A DNA stretch of 8,238 nt from JBDSRX01 sp039929105. Its GTDB lineage: Bacteria > Patescibacteriota > Dojkabacteria > J137. A program made the translations under genes and the position numbers. Every line of letters begins with the position of its first letter. Positions within the stretch are counted from its first letter, which is position 1. Shown here piece after piece: positions 5,810-8,238 of the stretch. The notes below the pieces were generated by a model that was given only the letters and a program-made list of their open reading frames with translations, ran no database searches and was not told where the DNA came from. The DNA is taken from positions 1 to 8,238 of the forward strand of contig JBDSRX010000061.1 of assembly GCA_039929105.1 (NCBI GenBank), in the 5' to 3' direction.

Positions 5810-7054
5810 ATGGTCTCAGACAGAATTAAAAAAATAAAACTTATAAATGAATTCTATTTCTTTAGAATAGTTCTCCAGATAAGTACATACTTCATGTTTA
5901 CCTTTTATTTAGTATTACTTTATAAAGAAACTAATGATTTTAAAATACTAATTATAGATTCAGTTATTTTTTATGTAGGGCTCTGGGTTGGATTTGTGTT
6001 CGGAAGTTTTGCACTTCAGAGGATTGGATATGTAAACACTTTTAGGTTGAGTTTTATAATAATGGCTTTAGCAGGAATCGCAATTGCACTATCTATTCCA
6101 CAAATTGCACTTTTATTTCCAATTTTAAGTTTATTTAGAGGTTTTGGAAGAGGAATATTCTGGCCAGTAAATCATACTTACACTGTTAGAGAATTTAATG
6201 AAACAGAAAGAGGAAGCATTATAAGTATTATTACAAGTACTAGTTTGATTCTAGACATTGCTTTTCCTCTCTTGGTAGGAAGCTTACTTTCTTATACTGG
6301 TGACTATACTCTTATTTATATTATTGGAAGTGGTATTTTAATAACTGCCTCTCTTTTGAAGTTCGGATACAATAAAAAACCTACCACTAGCATTACTTCT
6401 GGAGAAATAACTTCAATATTAAAAAATAAAATATTTGCTAAATATGCAGTCTTAACTATTTTTAATGAAATGACAGGGGTAATTCTTCTATTTATCCAGA
6501 TGATTCTTCCATTCATAATTACAAAAAATGAAGGCGAAGCAGGGGCGATTCTAAGTATTATTAATTTAGTTGCAGCGGTAGTAGCGTATTCTCAGAGAAA
6601 ACAGAAAGTAAGGAAAGGATTAGGAATGGGTAAATATGGGTATATATTTGGTCTATTAGCTTCTATTATTTTAATCTTCTCCTGGAATATTATTGGAATT
6701 ACTATTAGTTTAGTATTTGTAATAATTTCTAGTGCATTAAGATCTCCTTTAGAAGAAAAATTAGTTATTTATATTAAAGAGATAATGCTAGATAGACAAA
6801 GAAATCAATCTACTATTGAGCTGAATCTTGTGATTGAAACGTTATATTTAATTGGAAGACTAATTGGTTTTGTTATTTTCCTAGGATTTTTTAATACTTT
6901 TACAGACTACGAAGGAATTTTTAAAGTATTTATTTTAATCGCAGCAATTTGGAGCATTATAAATATCTTCTTTCTAGTTAAGATTGCAAAAAGAAATAAG
7001 AAAGAGCTAAGTGATCTTAATTTACCACCAAGCCCCTCAGAACTTCCTGTTTAA
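5810..7054 (+). CDS. MFS-type multipass transporter, substrate unknown
   Basis: This 414-residue inner-membrane protein has about twelve hydrophobic segments, roughly at 15-38, 52-72, 78-97, 99-118, 136-160, 165-184, 208-238, 246-262, 275-293, 294-312, 336-360 and 368-391. The loop between segments 2 and 3 contains GSFALQRIGY (65-74), a degenerate form of the MFS motif A (GxxxDRxGR). FRGFGRGIFWP (109-119) is a strongly charged and glycine-rich turn before segment 5. The MFS call rests on topology and this weak motif. The C-terminus is a short hydrophilic tail ending in a Pro/Ser-rich stretch. I chose ATG 5810; the longer frame begins with TTG at 5774, would run through the promoter and adds twelve non-hydrophobic residues of no clear value. 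The stop at 7054 directly abuts the stop of convergent greA. Confidence 0.8.
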   Translation: MVSDRIKKIKLINEFYFFRIVLQISTYFMFTFYLVLLYKETNDFKILIIDSVIFYVGLWVGFVFGSFALQRIGYVNTFRLSFIIMALAGIAIALSIPQIALLFPILSLFRGFGRGIFWPVNHTYTVREFNETERGSIISIITSTSLILDIAFPLLVGSLLSYTGDYTLIYIIGSGILITASLLKFGYNKKPTTSITSGEITSILKNKIFAKYAVLTIFNEMTGVILLFIQMILPFIITKNEGEAGAILSIINLVAAVVAYSQRKQKVRKGLGMGKYGYIFGLLASIILIFSWNIIGITISLVFVIISSALRSPLEEKLVIYIKEIMLDRQRNQSTIELNLVIETLYLIGRLIGFVIFLGFFNTFTDYEGIFKVFILIAAIWSIINIFFLVKIAKRNKKELSDLNLPPSPSELPV

Positions 7055-7570
7055 TTATGATGCTTTAATTAACTTTAATATTTTATAAGATATCTTTTTA
7101 TTTGGTAATGCAACTTCTACTATTTCGCCAACTAATGCATTATACAATGCCTTTCCAATTGGTGAGTCTACAGAGATTTTACCTTCAAGCGGGTTAGCTG
7201 CTTTAGTTTCTTCTGTACCTACTAAAATAACTGTTCTTTTTTCTTTGTTATCCATATTTTGAATCTCTACCTTCTCACCAATGCTTACTTGGTTATCAGA
7301 TTTACTTTCTTTAGCGATTACAGCAATAGCAAGAATATCCTCTATTTCTAGAATTCTATTTTCATTCATTTCTTTCTTTTCCATTGCTACTTGGTAAGCA
7401 TGGTTTTCACTTAAATCTCCTAACTCTCTGGCGGCTGCTATTTCGTCTGCGATTTCTTTTCTAAGAACGCCAATTCTATTGTCAAGCTCTGCTTGTAGTA
7501 CATTATATGCATCTTGTGTCAGCTTCATTTCAGCATTTTCAGTTTTTCCATTCTTTTTTGTCTTAGCCAT
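7055..7570 (-). CDS. greA: Transcription elongation factor GreA
   Basis: GreA binds the RNA polymerase secondary channel and stimulates cleavage of backtracked transcripts. The 171-residue protein has the N-terminal coiled coil (about 17-90) with the tip sequence ARELGDLSENHAY (47-59). Asp52 and Glu55 match the acidic catalytic tip pair (Asp41/Glu44 in E. coli). The C-terminal FKBP-like domain ends with NPLEGKISVDSPIGKALYNA (126-145) and a final YKILKLIKAS. Length slightly exceeds the usual ~158 residues because of a Lys-rich N-terminal extension of about 14 residues (KTKKNGKTENAEMK). Met15 (MKLTQDAY) would give the typical length, so it is an alternative start, but ATG 7570 has a well-placed promoter (-10 about 44 bp upstream). 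There is no Shine-Dalgarno sequence. The 3' end abuts the transporter gene with no spacer. Confidence 0.96.
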   Translation of the reverse strand: MAKTKKNGKTENAEMKLTQDAYNVLQAELDNRIGVLRKEIADEIAAARELGDLSENHAYQVAMEKKEMNENRILEIEDILAIAVIAKESKSDNQVSIGEKVEIQNMDNKEKRTVILVGTEETKAANPLEGKISVDSPIGKALYNALVGEIVEVALPNKKISYKILKLIKAS

Positions 7571-7613
7571 ATTTACGGTTATAAAAAAATTTTAAGATCA
7601 GGGGTAATCTTTA

Positions 7614-7622
7614 ATTATATCA
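7614..7622 (-). promoter_or_regulatory. Extended -10 promoter of greA
   Basis: On the minus strand the sequence reads TGATATAAT, a perfect TGnTATAAT extended -10 element (TG at 7622-7621, hexamer 7619-7614). Transcription would start near 7607 and give a leader of about 37 nt. No strong -35 is visible, as is common for extended -10 promoters. The upstream terminator at 7652-7686 supports independent transcription of greA. Confidence 0.6.
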
Positions 7623-7651
7623 AATAGTTAACTTAAACTAAGTATCTATTT

Positions 7652-7686
7652 AAAAAAGAGTTTTCCTATATAAAGTAAGAAAACTC
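7652..7686 (-). terminator. Intrinsic terminator of the partial gene upstream of greA
   Basis: Read on the minus strand, GAGTTTTC (7686-7679) and GAAAACTC (7665-7658) form a perfect 8-bp stem around a 13-nt loop, directly followed by TTTTTT (7657-7652). This is a classical Rho-independent layout, starting 30 nt after the stop codon at 7717. It separates that gene from greA. Confidence 0.8.
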
Positions 7687-7716
7687 ATTTCCTGAAATCT
7701 TGAATATATTACTAAA

Positions 7717-8238
7717 TCACCGTTTTATTGTCAAATCGATAATTTGATCATCGAAAAGTGTTTGAGTAAAGGTAACTGGATTTGAAGCCAGGTCAAGCGA
7801 TGGGCTCGTTTCCAAGATTGAGCCTGCCCTGTCAGTGGAAAGTGTCAAATAGGAAGTAGTAAAAGCTCCTTTAGGCTTAGCTTGCCCTAGAATGAGGTTA
7901 ATATTGTCTCCAACTGTGCTACCAACATTAGCTAAACTCCATTTTAATGTTACTTTACTTTCGTTTATTACTTTAAATACAACACATTTTTCCGTATCAG
8001 TGGTGTTGATAACTACTCTTTCCTTAGGGAAGTCTTCATAACTGACGTTCGTATCTGCAATAGACAGAGGTAAACACATCGACACCTCTTGCGAATTTCC
8101 TATATTTGGGAATGTCATGCTTACTTTATAGCCCAAATCTGAAGTATTCGTTATAGATATTTGGCTGTCTGTACTTATATTTGGATATTTATTTAAGTTA
8201 ACAATTTTGCTATCTTCAACATTTACAGCTGGCTTGAA
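7717..8238 (-). CDS. 3' part of an unrecognised beta-rich, probably extracytoplasmic protein (5' end outside window)
   Basis: The frame is open from the right edge to the TAA at 7717-7719, giving 173 residues. A TTG at 8136 could be called as a start, but all 34 codons between it and the edge are sense codons with the same composition (for example VNLNKYPNISTDSQISITN). The gene therefore almost certainly begins beyond the window. I do not recognise the family. The residues alternate hydrophobic and polar with many Thr, Ser, Asn and Val and few charged clusters, as in Ig-like or jelly-roll beta-sandwiches of surface proteins. There are two cysteines (C55 and C85 counted from the edge) that could pair. 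No membrane segment lies in the visible part, so any signal peptide or anchor must be upstream. A clear terminator follows the stop. Confidence 0.75.
   Translation of the reverse strand, partial: FKPAVNVEDSKIVNLNKYPNISTDSQISITNTSDLGYKVSMTFPNIGNSQEVSMCLPLSIADTNVSYEDFPKERVVINTTDTEKCVVFKVINESKVTLKWSLANVGSTVGDNINLILGQAKPKGAFTTSYLTLSTDRAGSILETSPSLDLASNPVTFTQTLFDDQIIDLTIKR

Noticed and set aside
5625..5837. Open frame on the plus strand (70 codons) crossing the divergent promoter
   Set aside because: It mostly overlaps the methyltransferase gene antisense and then the transporter start in another frame.
6316..6516. Open frame on the minus strand (66 codons) within the transporter gene
   Set aside because: It is the complement of membrane-helix codons, with no independent evidence.
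1..8238. Alternative genetic code with UGA as glycine or tryptophan, as in some candidate phyla
   Set aside because: uppP ends at TGA in the expected place and no gene needs in-frame TGA. All three stops are used.
1..8238. CRISPR array, insertion sequence, integrase, toxin-antitoxin or defence genes
   Set aside because: No regularly spaced repeats, terminal inverted repeats or recognisable proteins of these kinds are visible on either strand.

Overview
The window is strongly AT-rich bacterial DNA. UppP and GreA are bacterial hallmarks. Arginine is almost always AGA. TAA, TAG and TGA all end genes, so the standard bacterial code applies. No gene start has a recognisable Shine-Dalgarno sequence, spacers are very short, and two convergent gene pairs abut or overlap at their stops. 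Several predicted proteins are single-pass membrane proteins or secreted proteins with no recognisable family. Together this suggests a small-genome uncultured lineage, plausibly a Patescibacteria/CPR member. That placement is inference; there is no rRNA or other marker here to confirm it.

Layout. Positions 1-2134 hold a tandem family of surface proteins on the + strand: the last 20 codons of one copy (1-63), a 260-residue copy (91-873) and a 401-residue copy (929-2134). The two complete copies share a PKPDPI motif near the N-terminus, a Pro-rich cytoplasmic tail, a KNKKL sequence before one membrane anchor, and an outside C-terminal domain with four conserved cysteines. The longer copy has an extra domain between anchor and C-terminal domain. 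A 9-bp GCAA-loop hairpin follows the array. uppP comes next (2257-3114, TTG start, good sigma70-type promoter), then a 136-bp spacer with small dyads, then a TIGR01777/YfcH-type SDR protein (3251-4177).

Positions 4167-5767 on the - strand hold a likely two-gene RNA-modification operon: a class I SAM-dependent methyltransferase followed by an RluA-family pseudouridine synthase. A 42-bp divergent promoter region separates it from a 12-TM MFS-like transporter (5810-7054, +) that appears leaderless or nearly so. The transporter stop directly abuts the stop of greA (7055-7570, -). Upstream of greA lie an extended -10 promoter and a clear intrinsic terminator for the next gene. That gene (7717 to the right edge, -) is the 3' part of an unrecognised beta-rich, probably extracytoplasmic protein whose 5' end is outside the window.

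How the genes fit together. uppP recycles the lipid carrier for cell-wall synthesis. The methyltransferase and RluA genes probably modify rRNA (or tRNA). greA rescues backtracked RNA polymerase. These are housekeeping functions. The least explained material is the surface-protein array at the left and the partial surface-type protein at the right. I see no CRISPR array, transposase, integrase, tRNA, rRNA or recognised defence system.
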